A stretch of 64,000 bases of DNA, from positions 2,170,001 through 2,234,000 of the forward strand of contig NC_088939.1 of the NCBI RefSeq assembly GCF_033473495.1. Direction: 5' to 3'. The position numbers and the translations under genes were made by a program. The stretch is from Cercospora beticola. Taxonomy: Eukaryota; Ascomycota; Dothideomycetes; Mycosphaerellales; Mycosphaerellaceae. Each line of letters starts with the position of its first letter. Position 1 is the first letter of the stretch. Under the pieces are notes generated by a model. The model had not been told where the DNA came from. It searched no databases and saw nothing but the letters and a program-made list of their open reading frames with translations. Positions 21,314 to 32,953 of this stretch are shown piece by piece.

Positions 21314-23593
21314 ATGTATTCACTTCTATCTAGCATAGCGGTACTAATTCCATTAATATGTGCACAGTCAAGCTTCACACCAGCTAGACCACCTGCGATT
21401 CCGTTGGCCGTCCGCACGCCATACCTCAGCACATGGCAGGCTGCTGGCTCCAATGGTGGTAATGGAGGCTACCTCGCAGGCCAATGGCCCACCTTCTGGG
21501 CAGGTCAGATCAATGGCTGGGCCGGCTTAATTCGAGTCGATGGCGAGACTTATACATGGATGTGAGTGCTTCGACCTGTAGCCATTGCTGTAGCATTACT
21601 GACTTGAAGCAGGGGAAAACCAGACCCATTACCTACGATTGTGACACAGACAGCATTTGAATACACTTCCACAAGAAGCACTTTCACCATGGAGGTCAAC
21701 GGCAAAGTTTCGATGAACATTACTTTCCTATCTCCGGTCTCTCCAACAAACAAGGAGAGACAGGGTCTGCCAGTGTCGTACGTAAAGTCAGTAGCCCTAC
21801 CTCGTTCAGTCTCTGACTTGTCACAGGTACATGTCGGTCAACGTGCAGTCTTCGGACGGCGCAGAGCACGATGTCTCTATCTACACTGATATCAGCGCCG
21901 AGTGGACGTCGGGCGATCGTAGCAAGGTCGCTGAATGGAGCCGTGGCACTGCCAGAGGAATGGGAGCTGCTGCTGGCAATGCCAACATTGCCTATCACAA
22001 AGTCTGGAGACAGGTGCAACAGGAGTTCTCTGAGGACTCTGATCAGGCCGCCTGGGGCAACTGGTACTATACTACCGAGGATGCCGAGCAGCTCACTTAC
22101 CAGTCTGGAGCCGATGTCAACGTACGCAAGAAGTTCACTGACGATGGCACGCTGGCAAACACCGACGACACAAATTTCCGACCCATCAGTGAAGCTTTTC
22201 CAGTTTTCGCCTTCGCCAAAAATCTCGGATGTGTTGGCAACCAGAATGTCGAGACCCTTTTCACGGTCAATCTCTTGCAGCAGAACAGCGTGCAATTCGC
22301 CACAGGTGTCAACCAGATCCAGTCCATGCCAGCTTACTGGCGTGCAGTTTACGGCGACGATGAGCTTAGCGCTGTCGCGACGATGTACTACGACTACCAA
22401 GACGCATCAGCATCGAGTGCCGGTCTTGATGCCCAGGTTGACCGAGATGCACGTGCTGTAGGCGGAGCCGACTATGCTACGATCACATCTCTCGCTGTGC
22501 GTCAAGCGTTTGCATCTGTGCAGCTTGCTGGCACGCAGGACGAGAACTACCTTTTCTTGAAGGAAATCAGCTCCAACGGCAACTTCCAGACTGTCGATGT
22601 GGTCTTCCCTTTCCACCCAATCTTGATGTACCTGAACCCAGACTGGATGAAGTTGATCTTGGACCCTCTCTTCATTAACATGGAGGCACCTGGCCTGTGG
22701 CCACAGGACTATGCCATTCACGATCTCGGCGATCATTACCCGAATGCCACAGGCCATCCAGATGGTATTGCGGCTTTGCAACCTCTTGAAGAGTGCGGCA
22801 ACATGCTCATCATGACTCTTGCGTATGCTCAGCGCACAAATAATATCGATTACCTGAACGCGCACTGGGATGCGCTGCACAAATGGGGCCAATGGCTCAT
22901 CACCAACAACTCTGTCATTCCATTTAACCAGATCTCCACAGGTATGCCCTCGAGCGCCTTTTTGTCGCATTCACATACTGACCGCATGCAGACGACTTCG
23001 CTGGTCCACTCGCCAACCAGACAAACCTCGCTTTGAAAGGCATCATTGGCCTCAAAGCCGCTTCCATCATCGCCAACCTAACTGGGCGCTCCACCGAAGC
23101 CCAAGAGTACGACGAGCAGTCTCGAGACTGGATTCAACAATGGCAAGATCTCGGAAACTTACCCAACGCCAATCCACCTCGCACCTCTCTCAGCTATGGC
23201 GACGAGGAATCCTGGGGCCTACTGTATAACCTCTACGGCGACGCCCTCTTGGAAGCCAACCTCGTACCGAAGGAAATCTACGAACAGCAGAGCGACTTCT
23301 ACCCCACTGTCCAAGCATGTTTCGGAGTACCATTGGATACTCGTGCGAGGAGGAGCAAGAATGACTGGGAAATGTTTGTCGCGGCAATTGCCAGCGATGA
23401 GACACGAGATATGTTTTTGAGTGATTTGGTCAAGTTCATTAATGAGACGCCTACAGCTGGGCCTGTTACGGACTTGTTTGACGTTGATACGGGAGATTAT
23501 CCTTCTGGTACGATGTTCAGAGCGCGGCCAGTTGTTGGGGGTTGGTTTGCGCTTTTGGCGCTTCCGGAGGGGAGGAGAGGTCTGCCTAGGTGA
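21314..23593 (+). CDS. Secreted GtaA-type glutaminase (DUF5127/DUF4965/DUF1793)
   Basis: Four exons: 21314-21561, 21613-21777, 21827-22941 and 22992-23593, with introns of 49-51 nt (GTGAGT, GTACGT, GTATGC donors), encode 709 residues. A signal peptide of about 18 residues (MYSLLSSIAVLIPLICAQ) is followed by the family opening RPPAIPLAVRTPYLSTWQ. The domain order is the N-terminal glutaminase-A domain (DUF5127), the central DUF4965 (ISAEWTSGD; WGNWYYTT; VNQIQSMPAYWRAVYGDD) and the helical DUF1793-like half (YAIHDLGDHYPNATGH; ECGNMLIMTLAYAQ; KGIIGLKAASIIANLTGR; SLSYGDEESWGLLYNLYGD). Aspergillus members hydrolyse extracellular glutamine to glutamate. The phases of all three introns are consistent, and no break is seen. 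Confidence 0.93.
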
Positions 23594-26500
23594 GGGAAGG
23601 AGATGTGATGCGACGAATCTCTTTTTGAGTGTTCTTTTTGGTTTGGCAGCGTATCTGGGATTTTCCTATGAGATGTGGCATTCGACAGAATGGGAGGGTA
23701 TGGTATGGAAGGGAAGGGAGTATGGGTGATGATGGGAGTTGAGCATGGCATTGGAGTCGTTGGAGGTGGTACAACACGGAGGACATCCACGCCCGCTCAC
23801 TGCTTCTCTAGCTCCTCTACTATGAACGGAGCAGGCAGCAGTGATACACGACAAGCTTTCACTTGGATGTATCCTTATTATGCAGATATCTGCGTGGAGA
23901 GACAGATAGCCAAGTCATTTCGTAATGTTATATCAAACAGAAGGTAACAACGTACGCTTACCATCTCACCTATCTCCAAGGCATACTACGCAATCTGATC
24001 TGCTCTGGATCTTGACTGCTCTGGGTGCCGTCTGCCGACGCGGCACATCTGCCAGCAAATACATTTGTCGATCACATGGCAAGGGGACTTGTCAATCGAG
24101 GAAGCTCGCAAGCATGAACCTTGTTATGCTTCGTTCATGGTTCGGTTAGATCGGCATTGTTTGGTCATCTCGATTTTGAAGAAGATTGAATATTATCAAG
24201 ATGAATTTGTTTCAGTTCCAAATTTGTCTGATTCGGAGCACGTGATTCGTTTGAGAATGTGAGATGTTGAAATCAGGTCACAAGATGAGAAGAAGGTGAA
24301 AGATTGTTGTGTATTGCTTTATCTACTCTGTCCCATTTCGTAGGGAGCAGAAATCGCTCTACAGACAGCTTGAGCGGAAAGCCTAAGATTGTCTGCTACT
24401 GCCACTGTTGGGCAGGCTTGGTTCGAGGCGTTCACATGTAGCCGATGTTGGCGTTGCTCTTCGGCAAGCCGAGTTGTTCGTGTGGTTATGGCTTATGGAT
24501 GCTTGCTGGAGGTCATTGAAGGTGTGTGGCCAGAGGCGACGAATGAATCTGTTCAGTAATCAGTCTGAAGAAGGCATTTATGTGTTTGCTGAAGATAGGT
24601 CTTATTAGCGAGAGGAGGCATGCTTTGTGCATGTGAGATGAGCCACGAGCCATTGATGGTTCATGCGCCGAACCTGCGCATTTGAGATAGACGCTGGTTC
24701 ATACGCGCCACCCTTTCGGCATGCCGAGATCTTGCTGGCCGCATTGAGATCCGTCTGGCGAGTTATAGGCGGTTCTGCTGCAGCTTGGCACCGAAAGGAA
24801 GAAGGCGTTGTGCCTTTTCATGCACACAGCTGCACAATGGCTTGCAGGCGGATAGCTGCAGCTTGGAGCATGAGGAGAGATCTGATCATCAGATACCACG
24901 CGAATGCCATATCGTGCTTCGGCGTGGCGGCTGAGTTGCAGATCTGGGAAGGAGGAGGGCCAGAATGTCGGGTCGAGGAGGATTCGGATGGGGAGAAGGA
25001 TGGCGAGGGCGGGTGTATGCTGGTATGCAGTTTGTCACTGCATGTCTTACCGAATGCTCGGTGTTTGGGTCTTGCCAATGTCGTTTGTCACATGCTGCTC
25101 GCCATGTCGACACCACTGCGGCGTGAGTATCGGTTTGCGTAGCTGCGCCGAAAGGAGGCAGAGTACATGGCGGGAACACAGCACCTCGTCAATCGAGCGT
25201 GGCTTGTCTGCCACCATCGGCGTGTGCGAACTCCATCATGCGAACTTGCTGCAAGATCGCGTGTGGCAGGGAAATGCCATTGTTTCTGGGATGCATTCAC
25301 TTCTGGCGATGGCAGAGTCTGTAGGAGGTAGCCGCTTCTGAGTTCATCATGATGAGAAAATGGAGTTGCCGATAATGGATGGGGGAAGGCTCCACATCGT
25401 CATGCGCCTGCTGCAGCATCCCACGCCTCACTCTGCCGCCCTGCCCAGCCCAGCGTTGCTCAAAGAGGAGATTGCGTAGCAGGCCTGCAGTCGAGGCACT
25501 GTTGATATTATTGGGCTCGACAAGGGGATGCGTAGACGTGCACGATGGAATAGTGAACGCTAGACCAGAAAGCGAGGTTTGGAGATGAGGACAGGGAACA
25601 TTTTAGCACCTCGCCGTCGTCGGCGCCAAGTCCGTTCAAAAAGCGTTCGCCCAGACTCGCTGTCGCCATCGCCGTTACCATACTTCTCGCAGACGTGATA
25701 GTCCGCCTCAGAAACATGGGCAGTCAAAGTTATTCATCTCATTATGCAAGGCGTGCGACAGCTGAAGTGAATATTGCCGCTCTGGCAAATGAGCGGGCGT
25801 GCGGCGTGGGCACAGCAGGGCGTCCCGGCGCAGTGGTTACAGTTGGGCATGTCGCGCTGCCCCTGCAAATACGACGACACCAGCACTGTCTAACTTAGTG
25901 GCGATCACCAGGTCCTGAAGGCGTAACAATGTCGTCGACCGCCCGCCCCGACTCTGGTCTCTGGGATCATCCAGGGCCAGCAGGCCGGGACGTGTGCTCG
26001 CGAACGATGGGCAGGCCGACGACTGGAGCGCCTCACTGCAATGGCTCCACGCCGGGAGGATGCGCAGGACGACATGCCCTGCTCTGCCTGCCCATGCAGC
26101 ACACTCGCGGCGCCAATGTGTAACCGTCTCCTTTCGCTAACGCCTGCAATTTGGCTGGGCAGCAGAGCGCGATTACTGCTTGCGGAGGGCCAACTCGATC
26201 GACTCCACTGCCGCGCCTCCACCGCCCTGAATGCCCATCATCGGCAGGGTGATCAGGATGCGCTGTGCTGTGCCGCCCGCGCGGTTCGGATGCAGACATG
26301 GCACAATCGTGGAGGACGACGTGCCGGCGGCCGTACGAAGAGCTGTTCCTCGACACAGCTCCCGTGCGTCATTCACTCCCACCGCTTCGGCAACGTCGCA
26401 TGCGCGGGTGTGCGCATTCAGTACGCATGCCGTTCGCATGGCGGTCGTGCGATTTGTCACGGGTGCCTCCAGATCCATCCTGCGTAACCCCCAGCCGGCG

Positions 26501-27645
26501 TGCACCCGGTGGCCGGTACTGGACAGCACTGTACAGCTCTGCTCGCCAAGCGGGCGCCTGGGGGGAGGAGTGAAGGGGCTTGGGCCTGCAGCAGAGACGA
26601 CGACGACGATCAGCAGCTGCGGCGGTATTCATAGCACCGTCCAGATGAAGTGGCCCCGGCGTCTGCAGCAGCTACTGCGTCTTCAGCTTGGCCGTGCCTG
26701 AAGGACCCATCTCACACATATCGATCCCACGTCCCCAAGCCCGCCAGACCTGGTTCGTGACGATTACGCGCATGCCATCGCCCGCTCAATCGTCTGGCCA
26801 CCGTGCAGCGCGCCACAGATGCAGTCGCCGGGCGTGCGAATGAGATCGTCCGGGGGCCACCGTGTTGCAGGGACAAGCACAGTCGGGCCCAGCCAGCTGG
26901 ATTGATCTGCTCTGGGATGCGACGTCGAGGCACCGAGCAATGAGAATGCACCGAAAGGCCTCCAGTTACGCTCTGCCTCGACCTCCTCAGCGCGCTGGCT
27001 GCTGCAGACGACTCCCCCTCGCCGCGCAGGCCTGCTCGCCGCTACCGTCCGCCCGCATCTGGCAGCGCAACTCGACCCCGGTCACACGCGGATCGAGGGC
27101 TTTTTTCGTGCCTATCGATGGTATTGGCCTCGTGCTACGGCGGGTCAATGAAGCAGCGCTCTAGTCTGGCCCACCCTCTCCCCGGCTCTTCATCCGCGTT
27201 CGCTTGCGGCGCCATGCGATTGATTATATCGCAGCGCCCGACCAGGACAGGCGATGGGCCTGTCTGCCTGGGTCCTCCTCCAGTAGACACCCTTCGACGC
27301 TTTCGCACGCGCTTGTGAAGCCACACCTCCTCAAATGAGGTTGTTCCAGCTGCTCGGACTGGGAACCTCTCAGCGTCCTGTCAATGACGCCCCTAGCCAG
27401 CCCAACTGTGGAGCTGGTTTGGAATAGTCGTCGTAGTCGGACGCACCCTACTTGATCTAGTCGTCCATCACTGCACACGGCCCTTGATGATGCTATATGT
27501 TCGCGCCCGGGCACCACGTCCCACCGCCGTGGTTTAGACAGTCTGTTGTGCTGCGCTCGCTTATCTTGATCGTGGTCCGCACACTTACCTGACAGCTGGG
27601 ACGAGATGCTCTTCGTCGTTCACCACTCTCTCTGCTCATCCTAGA
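23594..27645. other. Four-kilobase non-coding region upstream of a Zn2Cys6 regulator
   Basis: Starts with the glutaminase 3' region and becomes GC-rich from about 25.4 kb. Several overlapping openings exist (24663-25142 plus, 159 codons; 26041-26487 plus; 26033-26356 minus), but none has a family motif, signal peptide or plausible splice partner, and they shadow one another. It contains two of the TGATCTGCTCT copies (23996 and 26903). The long upstream region is best read as the promoter/5' UTR of the regulator at 27646. Confidence 0.5.
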
Positions 27646-30564
27646 ATGAGCTCGTCTTCGTCCTGGGCTGGTTACGGCCCCACGGCGCCCGCTCCGGCTC
27701 AAGCACCGCCTACCCAGCTGCAACGCAGTGGTTCCGGGGACCGACAGAAGAAGCCACAGTCGCGACAGCTGCTCTCGTGTACAAAGTGTCGAGAGCGCAA
27801 GGTTAAGGTGCGGTGAAGCCTCACTTCAACGAACAAACTTTGTTGCTAACGCGGGATGCGTTCTAGTGCGATCGAACAAAGCCGTGCTCTGCCTGCTGCG
27901 CACGAGGCCATCCCAAGGAGTGCGAGTTCGTCGTCGGCGAGGGCAACGACTACAGTCCCATCCAGCAGTCGTACGAGATCCGAAAGCTGCGAGCTGAGAA
28001 CCAACGGCTGAAGGAGAAACTCCAAGCTGCCCGCCTCACTCAATCTGGTGAAGATGAGGACGACGAAGACTCATCCGATCGAAAGGTCTCGAAAGGCTCT
28101 GCGAGAGCGGCAGCATCACGACAACGACGATTCCGGACCGGCGACAGGGTCGACAACCTCTACTTTGGAACTCCAGGGCTCACGAATATCGTTGCAGATG
28201 TGCGCTTCATCCTTGAGCTCGATCAAATTTTCGCGTGCTAACCCCTCACACAGTTCGCCAACTTGCAACTCGGGACACAGTCGCTCACCCACACCATCCC
28301 TCGAGGGAAGGACATCTATACACACGATGGCCAGCAGTCGATCTACCCCTTCATGAATCTGTGGGGAGGTGGCAGCGGCGCCAAAGACATGGCCCGCGAC
28401 CTCCTCGCATCGCCTGACGAAGTCTACAGCTGCCTTGACATGTTCGAGAAGCGCGCGCAATCGTGCTACTTTCCACAGACACCAGATCTACTCACCAGAC
28501 GCGAAGTCAGCCGCTTCCTGGAGCGGACAGAGGACAACGCCGAGGCTCATCCCGACATGCTCGCGCTCATATTTGCCATGGTAGCGACGGCGATGCAGAT
28601 GGGAGTGTATGACCGCCATGGCGAGTGGGCTGAAGGGGCTGTGGACGAGTCTCGACGGAGAAGCGATGTCTACAGTACGTTCTACAAGTGCCCACTGGTC
28701 TGCGATGTAAGCTGATCACGAAACAGTCGCAGCGGCAATGCAAGCCCTTCGCCTGGCGTCCTTTATGAATACGCCCACTCTTCTTGCGATACAGACGCTC
28801 GTTATGATCGGACCCTACCTCACAAACAGCGGCCGATTCCTCGATGCATGGACTCTTTTTGGGACGACCATCCGACTTGCGCATTCGATTGGCCTCCATC
28901 GAGATCCAAAGGCCCTCGACGCAACACCTCCACTCAGAGAGAGCATGATCAGACGGACGCTGTGGTGGTGGATGCTGCACATGGACCAACAGTATTCGGT
29001 CACACTCGGACGACCACTGGGAATTTCAGGCATCGGAGACTGCCAGCCTCCAGAACCACTTACGACGAACCCGACCATTCTGCGACTGAACGAGTTCGTC
29101 GATCACTTCACCATTCTCGGGCGACAGATCCTCAGCAGCGATGGCATGATGAACGTGGGCAGGATAGATGAGTACACGGACAAACTTCTTGGGCTCTGGG
29201 ACACGATGCCCGAAGCTCTGCAATTCAATGAAACATGGTTGCAGCAGGAGACTTCACTACCGGACTGGCCACTAGAAGTCATGTCAGCGAGTAAGTGTTG
29301 AACGACATGTATCATGATGACTGTCTGACATTCTTCAGTGCTGTACGCCAAAGTTCAATCTTTCCTCATTCTATTGAACCGACAACGATTAGAGAAGACA
29401 CAAGGCGCACACACTGAATCATCGTCGCCGGGCTCGATGCTACCTCCGCGACGCCCACAACCGATCATGACCAGCTCGATGTACGGCGATCAGCCACTTC
29501 ATCCTGCACCACTGCGAGGGAGATCGCTGGTGATCAATTCATCGATTGCGCTTATCAACGCGTTCATGTTCTTTCACTATCGAAGACCACAAGTACTCAT
29601 ATGCTGGACGATGGGCCAACAGTGCTTCAATGCATGCATGATACTCATTCTCGACGCACTCGAGACGGACAACGAGAACAATCTTTGGCTTGTAAATCAA
29701 GCTTTTGCGGTCTTTCACGAATTGGACAAGAAAGGGGTGCACAAGCTGGCCGATCTGGCCGTTGCACGAATTTCCCTAGGGCTCTCAGTGCTACACGAGC
29801 GACAAAATCAGCGAAAGCAACAACAAGCAGCCACACGAGGTGCCTCTGCATACCACCCCCAGCTTGAGATTGACACAGCATCCATGACGGATTTCCAGAA
29901 TGATTCCGTCATGGGCAATACTGGTATGTTCCTCCTCGAAGACACGGGCCTGCAGTCTTTCGACCCGATGGCTTTTGCGCCACTGGGCTGGAACATGGCA
30001 GGCAGTGCCAACACCTCTCACACATCCAATCCCACTACGCCGAACATTCCCTCACCAATGATACCCGTCAGTCAAGTCACCGCTGCTCCTTTTCCGGTCG
30101 TGACAGCGCCGCCATATACCACGAATGGCATGATGGCAGGCACATACATGACACACGTATCACCTCAGATGCACCCACAACAGAGCATTCAATATCACAG
30201 ACCCGGATCCTCCAGCAGCGTAGGACGAGGCCAGGTAGCCTTCACACCCATCAATACGAACTTCCCTTTACAGCAGCAACCGATCTTACAGCCACATCAT
30301 CCTCATCGTCAGCAACTATCCCCAGTCGAACAAGCAGTAGTCCAGCAGTCTTTTTCTCAGATCCGCGGTCCCCGCCACAGTCACCATCACAGCAGCGCAC
30401 AATCATCACATCACAAGAGCAGCAGTCACAAGACCGGCTCAGGCAGCAACAAACACATCAGCAGCAGCGGCAGCAGCGGTCACCAACATCATGGCATAGG
30501 CGCGGGACCGCGTGGGATTCACCGGAGCGAACGCGGGCCCAAGAGTTCTCAGAGGAGGAAGTAA
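27646..30564 (+). CDS. Zn2Cys6 transcription factor with fungal-specific regulatory domain
   Basis: Five exons (27646-27807, 27867-28199, 28254-28674, 28727-29290, 29339-30564) encode 901 residues. The binuclear zinc cluster lies at residues 45-73 (SCTKCRERKVKC, then CSACCARGHPKEC). Its third Cys is the first codon of exon 2, so intron 1 cuts the cluster. A leucine-zipper-like coiled coil follows (IRKLRAENQRLKEKLQ). The fungal-specific regulatory domain (PF04082 type) spans about 210-560, with GRFLDAWTLFGTTIRLAHSIGLHRDP as its signature. The last 250 residues are Gln/His/Ser/Pro-rich, ending in basic SSQRRK; they probably hold the activation domain. Introns are 48-59 nt; a clean branch point GCTAAC precedes exon 3. 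Target pathway unknown: no metabolic cluster is adjacent. Confidence 0.92.
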
Positions 30565-32953
30565 TGACGGCGATACCAACAGCAGCGGGAGAGACAGATG
30601 CAGCAGGCAGCCAAAGTGACTGGAATGACACTATGGGCGATATCGGAGTACGCGAGCCCAGAGGACAGCGAATGAGTGAATCCGACTGGCAGGATAATGC
30701 TGGAAAGCAGTGGACGATGCTTTGGCTTTGGTAATAATGAGTCAGCGTTCCTTTCTTCGAGGAGTCTCTCATCATCCGAAAGATCGGTCCTCCTGTCAGC
30801 TTTCACCGGACATGAAATTGACCCAACGTCTATTTGATTTGCACACACTGGCGGAGGCTTTCTGTTCACTTTGCAATGGGATAAGAGGAGTCGCGATACC
30901 GCAAGGTAGATCTGGTGTATGTAGAAGGATATCGAGGACGATGACACAGCGAGGTCAGGCGGCAGTGAGAGCAGGAGACAGACGAGTGGTGCAAACAGAT
31001 GAGCAGCGAATAGCAGCAAATGAGCGTTCATGCAAGGAGGAAGTAGGTCGTAGCAGCAGCAATTGGGTAATGGAATCTGATCTGCTCTCTTCTAATCCTT
31101 TGGTAATATTAGAACGAATGATTTCTCCGTATCTATCGTATCTATTGTGCAATCTGATCTGCCCTGCATCGATCTCCGCGGCCGTGTCAGGTCTGAGTGC
31201 CAGCGCGAGAAACAAGTCTTTCCCCAAATCAAGCTCGTGACGAGCTGCAAAGTACTCGTACCTGACATCAGCAATTCTTCTGTCGCATACGAAACACCTG
31301 CATTATCGATCAGCATGACACTCTATCACGCGACCTCATCGGCTGTTCTAGACCATTCGTAGCGTCCTTTTGAACAACGTGGCAATCCAAGCCATCAATG
31401 GTGAGATGCCACGGTGCCACCTCGACTAGCGCGACAAACGACATGACAGCTCATCATTGTTGTTGATCCTTCGCATTCTTAATTGTGCCGTATACGACTT
31501 GGCAAAGGATTCGACTTTGCCGCGAGATTTTGTGTCATTGGTGGGCTTGGGAAAATCGGCTTGAGGTTTTGCAGGGAAGACCTTGTTGGAGTGCTGCGGC
31601 TGAGGAAATGCGCTAGTGGTGAGTGGGAGGTGTTTGAAGAAGAGGGAAGGGAGAAGGACAGGTGGTTTGGATCTGAAGGGAGAGGGATTGAGGTGTTGAA
31701 TTGGACGTGGGGGAGAAGTGGGTGGTGACTTGGGTAGGGCTGAGGTTGTGGCGTTGTCGTGCATCAGCGCCTGAAGACTGAGAGAAGGCTCTGCAAGAGA
31801 AGCCTTCACTGCATCAAGCGAGTTGCTTCAGACCTGAAGAATCCCTGGCCATGATGGGCACTCTGTCACTGAATATGGATGAAGAGTACCAGGCCATGGA
31901 AGAACAGCTAGTTGGGTGCCTGGAATCGCTTCCATAGCCAGACATTCGAAGAGCTCTGCCGTGGTGACAGTTTTGGCCGATCGTACAGGCTATCGTGTGA
32001 TGGGAAGAACGCTACAGAGCGTGAGCAGCTTGTCGGGAAATTGGGGCTGTGAACTGTATACAGGAGCCAGCTCTTAATACCGCCAACGCAGGGGCAAGAA
32101 AGTCACTCGGATGAGTTATATTACTAATTGTAGGCTTGATATTCAGTGGCATGACACGCTGGTTGACATTTGGCGTAGGTGTTCCATCGACGAGGGTCCA
32201 TGAATGCGAGCTCAATGTCGTATCTGATATTTCTTCTGTGACCAAATTGTAGAATACCGATCTTCGAGAGGCGTGGTGCATTGTTGTCGAGCATTGGCAT
32301 CATGCCGCCCTGCGATGCATCCCGGATGATTTCCATGTGAGACACTCCGTTGCAGCAGCCCGTTGTCGCTGGACTGGCGTGAATGTGGCTCCTGATCGAA
32401 CACCAGCATTTATCGGCCTATACGAATGCAAGCTGAACACTGAAGCGGAGGTGCACATGCGGATCTTTGTGTCCATATCGATGGGAGGCTCCAGGAATCT
32501 CACTCAAGTACCTTGGCCAGTCGTAGTATCCAGCATTGTCACGTTGTTGAAAATCTTGTTGTAGTGGTGTGATATGTGGAAACAGCAGACCACGCTGTTA
32601 TCAACAACGCCACCAGCGGCGCGGGACGCGGACCGTCGGCTTGGCGTTTGAGCTTGCACGTGAATGATGATGGCGAGCTAATTGTGGTTGTCGTCAGGAG
32701 CGAGTTGGTTCGTTCTCCCTCTTCATGTTCTGAACATCGAGACACCCATTCGTGATCTCAGGCACGAGGGTGCGCAGCTCCTTCTCGTAGCTGTCGTGTT
32801 TGTTGTTGTCTGTCACGGCCGAGCCACTGCTGCGTTGCACGAACCACAGATCACCCGACCACCCTTTCCTTCGGCAGCCGATAATACCCTTATCGCCTGG
32901 GAGCACGCGACCTCTTAGCATAACGTGCGGATCGGTCAGCTCATATTCTTACG
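30565..32953. other. Intergenic region, possible gene relic inside
   Basis: Separates two plus-strand genes. It contains a possible small minus-strand gene (31426-31764, listed separately) and, around 31240-31450 on the minus strand, a broken frame with an SDR-like LIDNAGVSYATEELL string. Two near-identical copies of AATCTGATCTGC occur 77 bp apart (31075 and 31152). Otherwise nothing recognisable. Confidence 0.5.
31426..31764 (-). CDS. Possible small hypothetical protein (112 aa)
   Basis: A 112-codon frame starting at an ATG at 31764, Pro/Ser-rich at first (PKSPPTSPPRPIQ) and ending in a basic, Asn-rich segment (MRRINNNDELSCRLSR). Codon third positions favour C and T. There is no signal peptide, membrane segment or known domain. 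Possibly an orphan gene; equally it could be chance in a gap between two plus-strand genes. Confidence 0.25.
   Translation of the reverse strand: MHDNATTSALPKSPPTSPPRPIQHLNPSPFRSKPPVLLPSLFFKHLPLTTSAFPQPQHSNKVFPAKPQADFPKPTNDTKSRGKVESFAKSYTAQLRMRRINNNDELSCRLSR

Noticed and set aside
25900..27330. Many openings of about 100-156 codons on both strands
   Set aside because: All mutually overlapping, low-complexity Arg/Ala/Cys-rich translations; no family signal.
27646..30564. Naming the Zn2Cys6 gene after a characterised regulator
   Set aside because: The zinc cluster wording is reminiscent of several carbon-metabolism regulators, but I cannot separate these from memory, so no symbol is given.
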